From Bacillota bacterium (GTDB taxonomy: Bacteria; Bacillota; Sulfobacillia; Sulfobacillales; JAIMBI01): a stretch of DNA of 32,569 nucleotides. The position numbers were made by a program, and so were the translations under genes. The stretch is taken from assembly GCA_021820465.1 (NCBI GenBank), contig JAKADP010000020.1, positions 1 to 32,569 on the forward strand. Reading direction: 5' to 3'. The notes under the pieces were generated by a model. The model was given only the letters and a program-made list of their open reading frames with translations, searched no databases and had not been told where the DNA came from. Positions within the stretch are counted from its first letter, which is position 1, and every line of letters begins with the position of its first letter. Below are positions 20,922-28,442 of the stretch, in pieces.

Positions 20922-22565
20922 CTAGTCGTCCGCCGCCCCCCCGGACGGCACGTCAAAGGCGGACTCCCCCTGCGTCGCCTGCCCGCGCCGCATGGCGGGC
21001 AATGCGCTGCCGACGCGCCTCAAGTCTTCCGTCTCGTAGCCGGAGGACACCCCCCAGCGATAAAACGCCAGCGCCGCCACGGCCACCGCCAGCGAGTCCC
21101 AGGGGGCGGGCAGCACCTTGGGGGCGCCGGCGGCGGTGTTGAAGCTGCCGAGGTAATCCAGCCCGTTGAGCACGGCGAGATACACCACGAACCAGGCGCT
21201 TTTGGCCACGACATGGTCGGTGGCCGCATCTTCCCGGTGGTGCGTCCAGTAGTACGCGTACACAATCACCCCGGCCATCTCCACCAGCATGACCTTGCCA
21301 ATCGTCGGCCAGCCAGACCAGTAAATCAGCAGACTCCCGATGATGAAGCCCGCCGGCCCCCAGACGGAGAGCCACGGGACACGGCTCACATGGCGCGCGG
21401 GCGCCGGCGCCACCCGCCGCATGACCCCCACGGAAATCGGGCCCATGATGTACGTCAGGACAATGACGTCCGACACGACCCCCGCCAGCGCCCGCCAGCT
21501 CGGGAAGGGCAGCAAGAAGAGGAAGCCCACCAGCCACGTCACCACCAGTCCGGTGATGGGCTGGCCTGCATCCGTGAGCCGGGTGAACACGGCGGGAAAC
21601 GAGCCATTGCGCCCCATGGCGTGTGCCGTGCGGGAAGCGCTTGTCAGGTTGACCAGCGCGGTGTCGGCGGGCGAGATGACCGCGTCAATGCGCAGCAGCA
21701 GAGCAAGCCACCCCAAGCCCGCCACCAGGGCCAGGTCCACGTACGGGGCGCTGAACGACAGCCCGGCCCAGCCATGGTGCAGCGCGGAGGGCGGCACCGC
21801 CAGCACAAAGGCCACCTCCAGGCAGAGATACAGCACGCCGGCCAGGAGGAGGGAGATCCAGATGGAGCGGGGCACATCCCGCTGGGGGTTCTTCGCCTCG
21901 CCCGCCAGGTCGATGGAGTGGCGGAAGCCGGTGAGGGACAGGATGATGCCGCCGGATGACACCGCGCCCAGCATGCCCGAGACGCCGTAGGGGAGAATGC
22001 CGCCGTGCGTGAGGTTGCCAGCGTGGGACGCGGTGGCCAGGAGCACCACGACCGTGAGGACGGGAATAACCATCTTCCACGCCATCGTGTAGTTGTTGAG
22101 GCGGGCAAAAAGCTTCATGCCCATGAGGTTTAAGGCCATGAACCCGACCATCAGCAGCGCCCCCACCAAAAACCCGGGGGGCGTCAGAGATCCGTGGGCA
22201 TAGAGGCCCGGGACCCACGAGCTCCCGTACTGGATCATGGCGACGGTTTCCAGCGGGGAAAACGCGGCCCAGGAAATAAACGTGGCCCAGCCCACCAAGT
22301 GGCTCACAAAGGGCGACTGGGTGTACTGCGCGTAGCGGGCCATGCTGCCGGTTTCAGGAAACAAGGTGCCCAGTTCCATGAAAAACGGGGCGATGACCAG
22401 CGAGGCGGCAATGCCGATGAGCCAGGCGAGAATGGCCGAGGGCCCCGCCAGGCCGGCCGCGGCCATGGCTGCCAAGAGCCACCCCGACCCAATGATCGCC
22501 GCCAAGTTGACCATGACCAAATCCCAGAGGGTCAGAGCCCGTCGAAATGCTCGCGTGCGGGCCAC
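20922..22565 (-). CDS. APC-superfamily amino acid permease
   Basis: A 547-residue amino acid/polyamine/organocation-type permease with about twelve membrane helices plus a short C-terminal cytoplasmic tail. The first helix contains the unwound substrate-binding motif AAIIGSGWLLAAMAAAG, and helix 6 has LTGFRHSIDLAGEAKNPQRD, the typical F-x-x-x-E-x-K-NPxRD element. The start is taken as GTG 22565, eight bases after AAAGGAG. The frame stays open to 22844, but the extra residues are low-complexity and look unlike protein. The substrate cannot be named. The 5' leader contains competing hairpins that suggest transcription control. Confidence 0.91.
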   Translation of the reverse strand: MARTRAFRRALTLWDLVMVNLAAIIGSGWLLAAMAAAGLAGPSAILAWLIGIAASLVIAPFFMELGTLFPETGSMARYAQYTQSPFVSHLVGWATFISWAAFSPLETVAMIQYGSSWVPGLYAHGSLTPPGFLVGALLMVGFMALNLMGMKLFARLNNYTMAWKMVIPVLTVVVLLATASHAGNLTHGGILPYGVSGMLGAVSSGGIILSLTGFRHSIDLAGEAKNPQRDVPRSIWISLLLAGVLYLCLEVAFVLAVPPSALHHGWAGLSFSAPYVDLALVAGLGWLALLLRIDAVISPADTALVNLTSASRTAHAMGRNGSFPAVFTRLTDAGQPITGLVVTWLVGFLFLLPFPSWRALAGVVSDVIVLTYIMGPISVGVMRRVAPAPARHVSRVPWLSVWGPAGFIIGSLLIYWSGWPTIGKVMLVEMAGVIVYAYYWTHHREDAATDHVVAKSAWFVVYLAVLNGLDYLGSFNTAAGAPKVLPAPWDSLAVAVAALAFYRWGVSSGYETEDLRRVGSALPAMRRGQATQGESAFDVPSGGAADD

Positions 22566-22644
22566 CCGCACCACTCCTTTCCGTGAAGCCCTCGAATCCT
22601 GGGAAGCCCGCGGAGGCGTCGCACAGCGCCTCGGCCCGCGGCCC

Positions 22645-22713
22645 GACAAACAAGAAGTCCCGGGCAAACACCTGGGACCCTTCCAGCATAGCCAAAAGAG
22701 TTTTCTGGATCCC
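22645..22713 (-). promoter_or_regulatory. candidate attenuator/riboswitch-like leader of the APC permease
   Basis: Read on the minus strand, the leader can form two exclusive structures. One pairs GGGATCC (22713-22707) with GGGTCCC (22680-22674) around an inner CCAGAA/UUUUGG hairpin. The other pairs GTCCCAGG (22678-22671) with CCCGGGAC (22664-22657; one A/C mismatch) and is followed by the T-rich TTCTTGTTTGTC, like an intrinsic terminator. The two share the GTCCC bases. This is the usual layout of an antiterminator/terminator switch. It lacks the T-box consensus. Structures were judged by eye only. The remainder of the 398-base gap (22566-22963) holds GC-rich inverted repeats such as CCCGG/CCGGG at 22814-22827. 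Confidence 0.4.
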
Positions 22714-22856
22714 GGAGCCTCTGGCCGCGGTGAGCGGCTTCTCGCGGCGTCTCGCGTGCTCTCGCCGGCTGGGCACGGGAATGGGGAAAAATCCGGCGAT
22801 CTGTGGCCCCATGCCCGGATTTCCGGGTGGCATCGCCGTGGCACCCCCGCCCGGCC

Positions 22857-22885
22857 CCATGAGATTCATCCGCGAGGGCATCCTA
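22857..22885 (+). promoter_or_regulatory. sigma-G-like forespore promoter for the gerA operon
   Basis: CCATG (22857-22861) fits the sigma-G -35 pattern (gHATR) except its first base. It is followed after 17 bases by CATCCTA (22879-22885), which fits the -10 pattern CATnHTA exactly. It lies about 80 bases upstream of gerAA, whose family is typically transcribed by sigma-G in the forespore. Confidence 0.6.
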
Positions 22886-22963
22886 TCCGGGTGTCCACCC
22901 CCGCGCCCTGTCCTGGTCGCCGGGCGGTCGCCTCAGCGCACGGACAGAGGGAGGTCAGCCGGG

Positions 22964-24562
22964 GTGAATCTGGATGCGGATCTTGTGGGCGAGTTGCATC
23001 AGCGCCTGCGCGATCTGCTGCAGCTGCTGGACCGGCTGCTGGAGGGAAGCCCTTCTTTTCCCGCCGAGATGGCGGAGGTGCGTCATCGCCTGGCCCAGGG
23101 GCTCGGCCACAGCCAGGACGTGCGGGTGGTGTCCGTTGCCACGCCGGGACCCGAGCGCGGCGTGCTGGTGGCGTACCTCGACGGGATGGTGGACAGCCAG
23201 CGCGTGGCGGAGGCCGTGGTGCGCCCGCTGGAACACGCGGCCGATGGCGCGGCGGCGTGGCAGGAGACGGTGCTGGCCAGCGCGGGCGTGAAGGCGGAGG
23301 ACCGCTGGCCCCATCTGCTCGCCGCCTTGGCCCAGGGGTCCACCCTGATTTTTGCCAGCGGACTGGCCCACGCCTGGGTGGCCGACACAGCCAAGGCTGT
23401 CCAGCGGGATGTTACGCGCCCACAGACGGAGTTGGCGGTGCGCGGGCCGGAGCAGGCGTTCATCGAAGTGCTGTCGGTCCAAAAGACCCAGCTGCGGCAG
23501 GCCATCGGCAGTGCGGCGCTGCGGTTTGTCGATCTGCAGGTGGGGCGCACCGCGATGAGTCCGGTGGCGGTCGCCTACCTGGAGGGCGTGGCCAACCCCT
23601 CGCTGGTGGACACCCTGGTGGGCCGCGTCCGGCAGATTGAGGTGGCGGGCATATCGACGTCCACGCAGATCGCGGGCCTGATTCGCGACCATCCGCGGTC
23701 CATCTTTCCCACGATCCGCGCCACCGAGCGTGTGGATGCGGCGACCTGGCACATCCTTCAGGGGGGCGCGGCCCTCCTGACCAATGGCGACCCGTTCGTC
23801 CTGCTGGCCCCGGCGCCCTTGGTGACGTTTTACCGCACGGCCATGGATTACTCGTCGGCCTGGGCCGATGCCGCCTTCACGCGGATCATCCGCTTGATAT
23901 CGTGGGGCCTCGGGCTGTATCTGCCCGCGCTGTACGTGGCCCTGGCGGAGGTCAACCCCAGTCTCTTGCCCACGTCGCTGTACATTATGATGCAGGGCGG
24001 CCACTCGGGGCTGCCATTTTCTCCTCTCCTGGAAATCGTCTTGATGATTGTGGTCATTGAGGTGCTGCGCGAGGCGGCCATCCGGCTTCCCAAGTTTCTC
24101 AGCACCACCATTGGCACCGTGGGCGCCATTGTCGTCGGGACCGCCGTCGTGCGTGCCGGCATCGTCGATTCCCAGATCATCGTCATGATGACGCTGACCG
24201 CGCTGGCCCTGTTTGCGACGCCGACCTACGAATTGACGGGAGCGTGGCGCCTCGTGGGCTTCTTGCTGCTCATCGGCGCCGCGATCCTGGGCATCCTGGG
24301 CATCGTCCTCACCACGGTGGCCGTGGTGGCGGTGGTGCTGGATATGAAGTCGTTTGGCGTGCCTTACTTTGCCCCGGGAGCGCCATTTCGGGCAGCGGAC
24401 TGGTCCGACAGTGTCTGGCGCGCCCCGTGGACCCTGGTGCGGCATCGGCGGACCGAGGCCCGCCCGCAGCAGGGCACGTGGCGGGTGCGGCCGGCGCGCC
24501 CGGCCCCCTCGCCGCACCTTCATCGCGCCGAGCGCCGCCCGCGCCGGCGGGAGAGCCCGTAG
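22964..24562 (+). CDS. gerAA: spore germination receptor subunit A
   Basis: A 532-residue GerA-type protein, the A subunit of a germinant receptor in the spore inner membrane. It has a large hydrophilic N-terminal domain (about 1-290) with the family segments VAYLDGMVD, AYLEGVANPSLVD and DHPRSIFPTIRATERVD, then QGGAALLTNGDPFVLLAPAP. It continues into a membrane domain of five or so helices containing LPALYVALAEVNPSLLPTSL. The start is GTG 22964, nine bases after AGGGAGG; the long upstream open frame is a shadow. The order A-C-B with overlapping ends makes a compact tricistronic operon. The basic C-terminal tail is Arg/Pro-rich. Confidence 0.95.
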   Translation: MNLDADLVGELHQRLRDLLQLLDRLLEGSPSFPAEMAEVRHRLAQGLGHSQDVRVVSVATPGPERGVLVAYLDGMVDSQRVAEAVVRPLEHAADGAAAWQETVLASAGVKAEDRWPHLLAALAQGSTLIFASGLAHAWVADTAKAVQRDVTRPQTELAVRGPEQAFIEVLSVQKTQLRQAIGSAALRFVDLQVGRTAMSPVAVAYLEGVANPSLVDTLVGRVRQIEVAGISTSTQIAGLIRDHPRSIFPTIRATERVDAATWHILQGGAALLTNGDPFVLLAPAPLVTFYRTAMDYSSAWADAAFTRIIRLISWGLGLYLPALYVALAEVNPSLLPTSLYIMMQGGHSGLPFSPLLEIVLMIVVIEVLREAAIRLPKFLSTTIGTVGAIVVGTAVVRAGIVDSQIIVMMTLTALALFATPTYELTGAWRLVGFLLLIGAAILGILGIVLTTVAVVAVVLDMKSFGVPYFAPGAPFRAADWSDSVWRAPWTLVRHRRTEARPQQGTWRVRPARPAPSPHLHRAERRPRRRESP

Positions 24563-25668
24563 TGCGCTGGCGGGCCCGGCTCGCGGCGGTGGCGGGGCTG
24601 TTGCTGAGCCTTGTGCTGCTGGCCGGCTGCTGGGACCAGATGGGCATCTCCGACCGAGCGGCGGCCCTGATGGTCAGTGTGGCGTGGCACCCATCCGGCC
24701 GCTTGTCCTGGACATTCTTCTTTCCCAACCCGACCGTGACCGTCAACAGCCAGTCCCAGATCAAGTCAACTCGGCAGCTGTATACCGTGTCGGTGGCGGC
24801 CGACAGCTGGGCCGGCGCGGAGCGGGCCGCGCAGCGCCTCTTGGATCGCCATCTCTACCTCGGGCAGCTCAAAGTGCTGCTGTGGTCATCTGACATGCCG
24901 GCCGAGGCAGTGGCCACGCTGGTGGATGCTTACAATCGCCAGGGCATCACGTCTAAGGTGGCCTACGTGGCTGCGGCACCGGCCAGGGCGCTGCCACACC
25001 TGCTCCAGGCGTCTCCCCAGGAGGTGGTGCCGCGGCTGAAGTGGGAGCATGTGTTTTCCTGTGGGCCCTGCGAGGCCATTCGGCTCAGCCAGCCGCTTTG
25101 GCATGTGTGGGTCGACGTGCACACGCCGGGCATGTCGCCGGTGGTGCCCTACATTGCCGCCAGCGGGGCGCTCAGCCAAATCGCGGTGTACGGCCGCCGG
25201 GGGCCCCCCGTGATTTTCACCCCGCAGCAGACCCTGGGATGGGCCGTGCTGACGGACCGCGTCACCCGCGAGGTGCTGTCCCTGACGCGGGGCGGTGCGC
25301 GCTATACCGTCACCGGCGTCCGCGGACACGGCGCCACACGGGTGGCCTGGACCGGCGGGCCGATCCAGGTGGATGTGCATGTGGCCATGAGCGGCGTGCT
25401 GGCCCAAGCCCCCTATGGCACCGCGGGGCGGCCCCGGGAGGTGCGCGCCATCGAGACGGCCACGGCCCGCCTGCTGCTGGCGGACTGCCAAGCGGCTGTC
25501 CGCCGGGCCAATGCAGAGCACGTGGATCCGTTTGGGTACGCGCGGACGCTTCTCTTTGAGCATCCCCAGTGGGCGCGGGCTCCTCGCGGCTCCGACTGGT
25601 CGGACGTGGCGTTGCGTGCGGGGTTCGCGGTGTCATTCAACCTGACGACGCCGGGCGTGACATCGTGA
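24562..25668 (+). CDS. gerAC: spore germination receptor subunit C, lipoprotein
   Basis: A 368-residue Ger(x)C-family lipoprotein that forms the peripheral part of the germinant receptor. The N-terminus is a signal peptide (RWRARLAAVAGLLLSLVLL) ending in the lipobox LLAGC, so Cys22 is the lipidated residue. The next residues WDQMGISDRA match the family's usual W-D-x-x-E-I-x-D-x-A start. The C-terminal half contains the ECQ-like helical end typical of this family. GTG 24562 shares its first base with the gerAA stop (TAGTG). The frame open further upstream overlaps gerAA and is rejected. Confidence 0.93.
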   Translation: MRWRARLAAVAGLLLSLVLLAGCWDQMGISDRAAALMVSVAWHPSGRLSWTFFFPNPTVTVNSQSQIKSTRQLYTVSVAADSWAGAERAAQRLLDRHLYLGQLKVLLWSSDMPAEAVATLVDAYNRQGITSKVAYVAAAPARALPHLLQASPQEVVPRLKWEHVFSCGPCEAIRLSQPLWHVWVDVHTPGMSPVVPYIAASGALSQIAVYGRRGPPVIFTPQQTLGWAVLTDRVTREVLSLTRGGARYTVTGVRGHGATRVAWTGGPIQVDVHVAMSGVLAQAPYGTAGRPREVRAIETATARLLLADCQAAVRRANAEHVDPFGYARTLLFEHPQWARAPRGSDWSDVALRAGFAVSFNLTTPGVTS

Positions 25669-26783
25669 CTCAACCCGTCGAACCCATCTCCTCCGGGCAG
25701 TACTTGTGGGTGATGATGGTGTCTGTCGTCGCCGGCAGTGTGTATCTGTGGCCCGCGTACGTCGTGAAGTTGACCGGGCCAGGGGCGTACGTGTCGCTGC
25801 TCGCCGCGACCGCGGTGGCGGGGGGCATCACGATGCTCCAGGTGGGGTGGATGCGCCGCATGGCGTATCGCTCGTACCCAGCGGCCATGCAAGCCACCTG
25901 GTCGCCGTGGCTGGGGCCGGTCCTGACCTGGATCACGATGCTGCTGATGCTGGCGCTGGACGCCGCGATTCTGTATCTCTATGGGGAATTGCTGCAGACG
26001 TTTTTCTACCCGGCGACGCCAAGCTGGGTGACGGTCGCCACGATTGGCGCCCTGGCGGTCTGGATAGCCATTCGGTCGCTCACCGTGGTCGCGCGCAATG
26101 TTCAGTTCTGGTTCCCGCTGCTGCTGGCGTCGTTTGTCGTGGTGTTGGCCCTATCCACGGGCGACATGCGGTTTCCGCTCGCCGCCACCCCGAAGTGGGG
26201 TGTCTCCATGGGATCGCTGGCTCGTGCATCGGTGGCTACCTGGTTTCTTTATGCCAATCCCTGCGCCACCGCGGCTCTGCTGCCGCACGTGCGCCCAACG
26301 GGCCGCTGGAGCGCGGGCGCCGTGGCTCTGGCCGCCATCGCACTGCAGGGCGTCATTCTGTTGGCTATTCTCTACGCCGCGCTGGCGACGCTGGGACCTG
26401 CCGTGATCCCCGACATGACGTGGCCCATCATATACATCTTCAGTCTCATCCATATCTCATCGTTCTTTGTCCAAGACATCGGCATGCTGATTCTTATTAC
26501 GTGGACAATAGCCATTATCCTGCATCTGGCTGTCCACAGCTACGTGGTGGCCGCGAACGTGGGGCCGCCCTTAGGCGGACACAACCCGCAGCGGCAATAT
26601 CTCGTGGCGGGCATTGGCCTCGCGATGGTGGCCGGCGCCTTGTCCGTGGGATCGGTGGCGGAGGCGAAAGTCTGGCTGTTTCAGATTCTCACGCCCGCGG
26701 ACTTGGCGTGGACTGTGGCGGTGGTGCCTGCCACCGCCCTGATGGCTTGGTGGCGCACCGGGCGCGCGCCCGCGCCGCGCTGA
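25665..26783 (+). CDS. gerAB: spore germination receptor subunit B, membrane permease-like
   Basis: A 372-residue GerAB-type protein, the APC-fold subunit of the receptor that is thought to bind the germinant. It has about ten hydrophobic helices, starting with YLWVMMVSVVAGSVYLWPAY after a short polar leader (TQPVEPISSGQ), as in the spore permease family. GTG 25665 overlaps the gerAC stop in a GTGA junction, so all three receptor genes are translationally coupled. The protein ends in an Arg/Pro tail. A 31-base gap separates it from the convergent rhodanese gene. Confidence 0.92.
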   Translation: MTQPVEPISSGQYLWVMMVSVVAGSVYLWPAYVVKLTGPGAYVSLLAATAVAGGITMLQVGWMRRMAYRSYPAAMQATWSPWLGPVLTWITMLLMLALDAAILYLYGELLQTFFYPATPSWVTVATIGALAVWIAIRSLTVVARNVQFWFPLLLASFVVVLALSTGDMRFPLAATPKWGVSMGSLARASVATWFLYANPCATAALLPHVRPTGRWSAGAVALAAIALQGVILLAILYAALATLGPAVIPDMTWPIIYIFSLIHISSFFVQDIGMLILITWTIAIILHLAVHSYVVAANVGPPLGGHNPQRQYLVAGIGLAMVAGALSVGSVAEAKVWLFQILTPADLAWTVAVVPATALMAWWRTGRAPAPR

Positions 26784-26814
26784 GCCCGCGCGCCCAGGAT
26801 AGCCACCCCCAGCG

Positions 26815-27213
26815 CTACGCGGGCCGCTCCACCTCAAACCCCTGGGCCTTCCAGGCGGCGGTGCCCCCATCGATGAACGCCACGTGCTCGTAGCCCATGC
26901 GCTTCAGCAGGTGCGCACCCAACGCGGCCTGGCCGCCCGCCCCGCAGGTGACCAAGATCGGGCGAGTCCGGTCCTTCAGCTCCGGGGACCGCAGCGCCTC
27001 CGGGAGCTCGTGATCCGCACGAATCGGCAGCATGCCCAGCGTGATGTTGATGCCGCCGGGAATGAGGCCGCAGGCGCCCAGGTCGACCGCGTCCTGCACA
27101 TCGATCACCAGCGTGTCAGGGTGCTCCCGCATGCGCCGGCGGGCTTCCTCGGGCCCCACGCCCTCCACGTCCGCGCGCGCGTCCGCCACCATCTGCCGAA
27201 ACGTCCATGCCAT
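26815..27213 (-). CDS. rhodanese-domain sulfurtransferase
   Basis: A 132-residue single-domain rhodanese, a cytoplasmic sulfurtransferase that carries a persulfide on its active cysteine. The N-terminal helix leads into EARRRMREHPDTLVIDVQDA, the CH2A-like motif. The active loop is LVTCGAGGQAALGAHLL, with the catalytic Cys at the start of a CGAGGQA loop. The C-terminal GYEHVAFIDGGTAAWKAQGF is the classic end of the domain. The start is ATG 27213, eight bases after AAAGGGG. It lies 83 bases after the lysR gene on the same strand, near the soe genes, so a role in the sulfur oxidation network is likely but not shown. Confidence 0.94.
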   Translation of the reverse strand: MAWTFRQMVADARADVEGVGPEEARRRMREHPDTLVIDVQDAVDLGACGLIPGGINITLGMLPIRADHELPEALRSPELKDRTRPILVTCGAGGQAALGAHLLKRMGYEHVAFIDGGTAAWKAQGFEVERPA

Positions 27214-27254
27214 GGAGATCGCCCCTTTCGTTGTCTGCAAGCTCGACCGTGCCC

Positions 27255-27263
27255 ATCTTATCA
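27255..27263 (-). promoter_or_regulatory. possible extended -10 promoter for the rhodanese gene
   Basis: On the minus strand the spacer contains TGATAAGAT (27263-27255), an extended -10-like element about 42 bases before the rhodanese start. No clear -35 is present. The rhodanese could instead be read through from lysR. Confidence 0.25.
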
Positions 27264-27296
27264 GCTTCGCAACCGGCGGCATCGGGTCCAGGGTGT

Positions 27297-28199
27297 TCAT
27301 GGCGCCTGGGCGTGGGCTCCGGGCCGCGTGAGCAGGTGAATGAGCCGGCGCGCGCCCGGGGGCAGCGTGATGGGCAGGTGTACGGCGTAGAAGTGCCGCG
27401 TGAGGTCCAGGTCCCGCACGGCCACCGTGTGAAAGCCGGCCGCCTCGTCGGCGCGTATGGTGAGCGGCGACAGCACCGTGGCGCCGAGCCCGGCGCGCAC
27501 CATCGCCTTGATGGCCTGCGTGGTTCCCAGCACCAGCCGGACAGACAAATCCTCGATGCCCCGCTCGTGGTCGCCCAAAGCGCGCTCCAAGGCACGGCGT
27601 GTGCCCGAGCCCGGCTCGCGAAGAATCATCGGCTCCTGGATGAACTCGTCGAGGCTGATGTCCTGGGCGGCGGCCCAGCGGTGGCCGCGAGCCACGTAGA
27701 CGGCCAGGCGATCCGTATAGAATCGCTCGGCCACCAGCGGGCTCTTCTCCACCTCGGCTTCCACCAGGCCGACGTCGACGGCGCGGTTCAGCACGAAGTC
27801 GCATACGGCCTCGGAGTTGGCCATCATGACCGACACGTGATCCCGCGGCTCGGGCCGATACAGGTGGGCCAGCACATCGGGCAGGACGTACTCCGCAATG
27901 GTGAGACTGGCTCCGATGCGCAGTCGCGACGCTCCGGGGTCCGACAGCCGGGCTATTTGCTCATGCGACTCCGCCAGCGTGCGCAGCAGCTTCTTGGCAT
28001 AGCGATACAGCACCTCCCCCTCCGCGGTGAGATGCACGCCATGCGTATGGCGCACCAGGAGCCGGCATCGATAGCTGTCTTCCATCTGCTGAATCTGCTG
28101 GCTCACCGCCGACGGCGACAGGTTTAAGGTGCGGGCGGCGGCCGAGATGGACCCCGCCTCCGCGACCGCCCTAAACGTCTCCCAGTTCTGCGGATTCAT
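27297..28199 (-). CDS. LysR-type transcriptional regulator
   Basis: A 300-residue LysR-family regulator. The N-terminal winged helix-turn-helix is clear (NWETFRAVAEAGSISAAART, then SPSAVSQQIQQMEDSYRCRL). It is followed by a linker helix and the two-lobed effector domain starting near residue 92 (RLRIGASLTIAEYVLPDVLA). The effector-domain set resembles the CysL/CbbR side of the family, often used in sulfur or carbon assimilation; the inducer is unknown. It is transcribed divergently from soeA across a 243-base spacer, the classic arrangement for a LysR regulator and its target. ATG 28199 has no strong ribosome site. The rhodanese gene follows downstream. Confidence 0.94.
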   Translation of the reverse strand: MNPQNWETFRAVAEAGSISAAARTLNLSPSAVSQQIQQMEDSYRCRLLVRHTHGVHLTAEGEVLYRYAKKLLRTLAESHEQIARLSDPGASRLRIGASLTIAEYVLPDVLAHLYRPEPRDHVSVMMANSEAVCDFVLNRAVDVGLVEAEVEKSPLVAERFYTDRLAVYVARGHRWAAAQDISLDEFIQEPMILREPGSGTRRALERALGDHERGIEDLSVRLVLGTTQAIKAMVRAGLGATVLSPLTIRADEAAGFHTVAVRDLDLTRHFYAVHLPITLPPGARRLIHLLTRPGAHAQAP

Positions 28200-28270
28200 C
28201 GTGAGTCCACCACCGTCGCTCCATTCATCGCTCGGCGGGCCCTGCCCGGGCGCCCATCAACGCTCCTCCC

Positions 28271-28320
28271 AGTATAGCCGCCTCGGCGCGGAGGCTCGCG
28301 GGCACTGCCGGCTTGCGCAA
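28271..28320. promoter_or_regulatory. divergent lysR-soeA control region
   Basis: The 243-base spacer carries a good -10 box for lysR on the minus strand, TATACT (28276-28271), without a matching -35. Further on is the palindrome TTGCGCAA (28313-28320), a plausible core of a LysR-type binding site. A weak plus-strand promoter for soeA could follow: TTCACG, 16 bases, then TGTACA, at about 28325-28352. The assignments are by eye. Confidence 0.3.
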
Positions 28321-28442
28321 ACGGTTCACGCGGCCTGCAGCAATCCTGTACACCGGCTTGGCCCGGCTGCCTTAGCGTGGAGGCCACGAGCAACGCCCAC
28401 GGCCCCGATGGGCCAAGGGCGGGAAGGGGGCGCCAGGCGCCT

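Noticed and set aside
22645-22713. T-box leader upstream of the APC permease
   Set aside because: The antiterminator consensus AGGGTGGNACCGCG is missing; only the general terminator/antiterminator layout is present.
22547-22963. N-terminal extension of the gerAA frame
   Set aside because: It would overlap the permease start and its leader and lies mostly upstream of the sigma-G-like promoter. GTG 22964 has a good ribosome site and gives the usual protein start.
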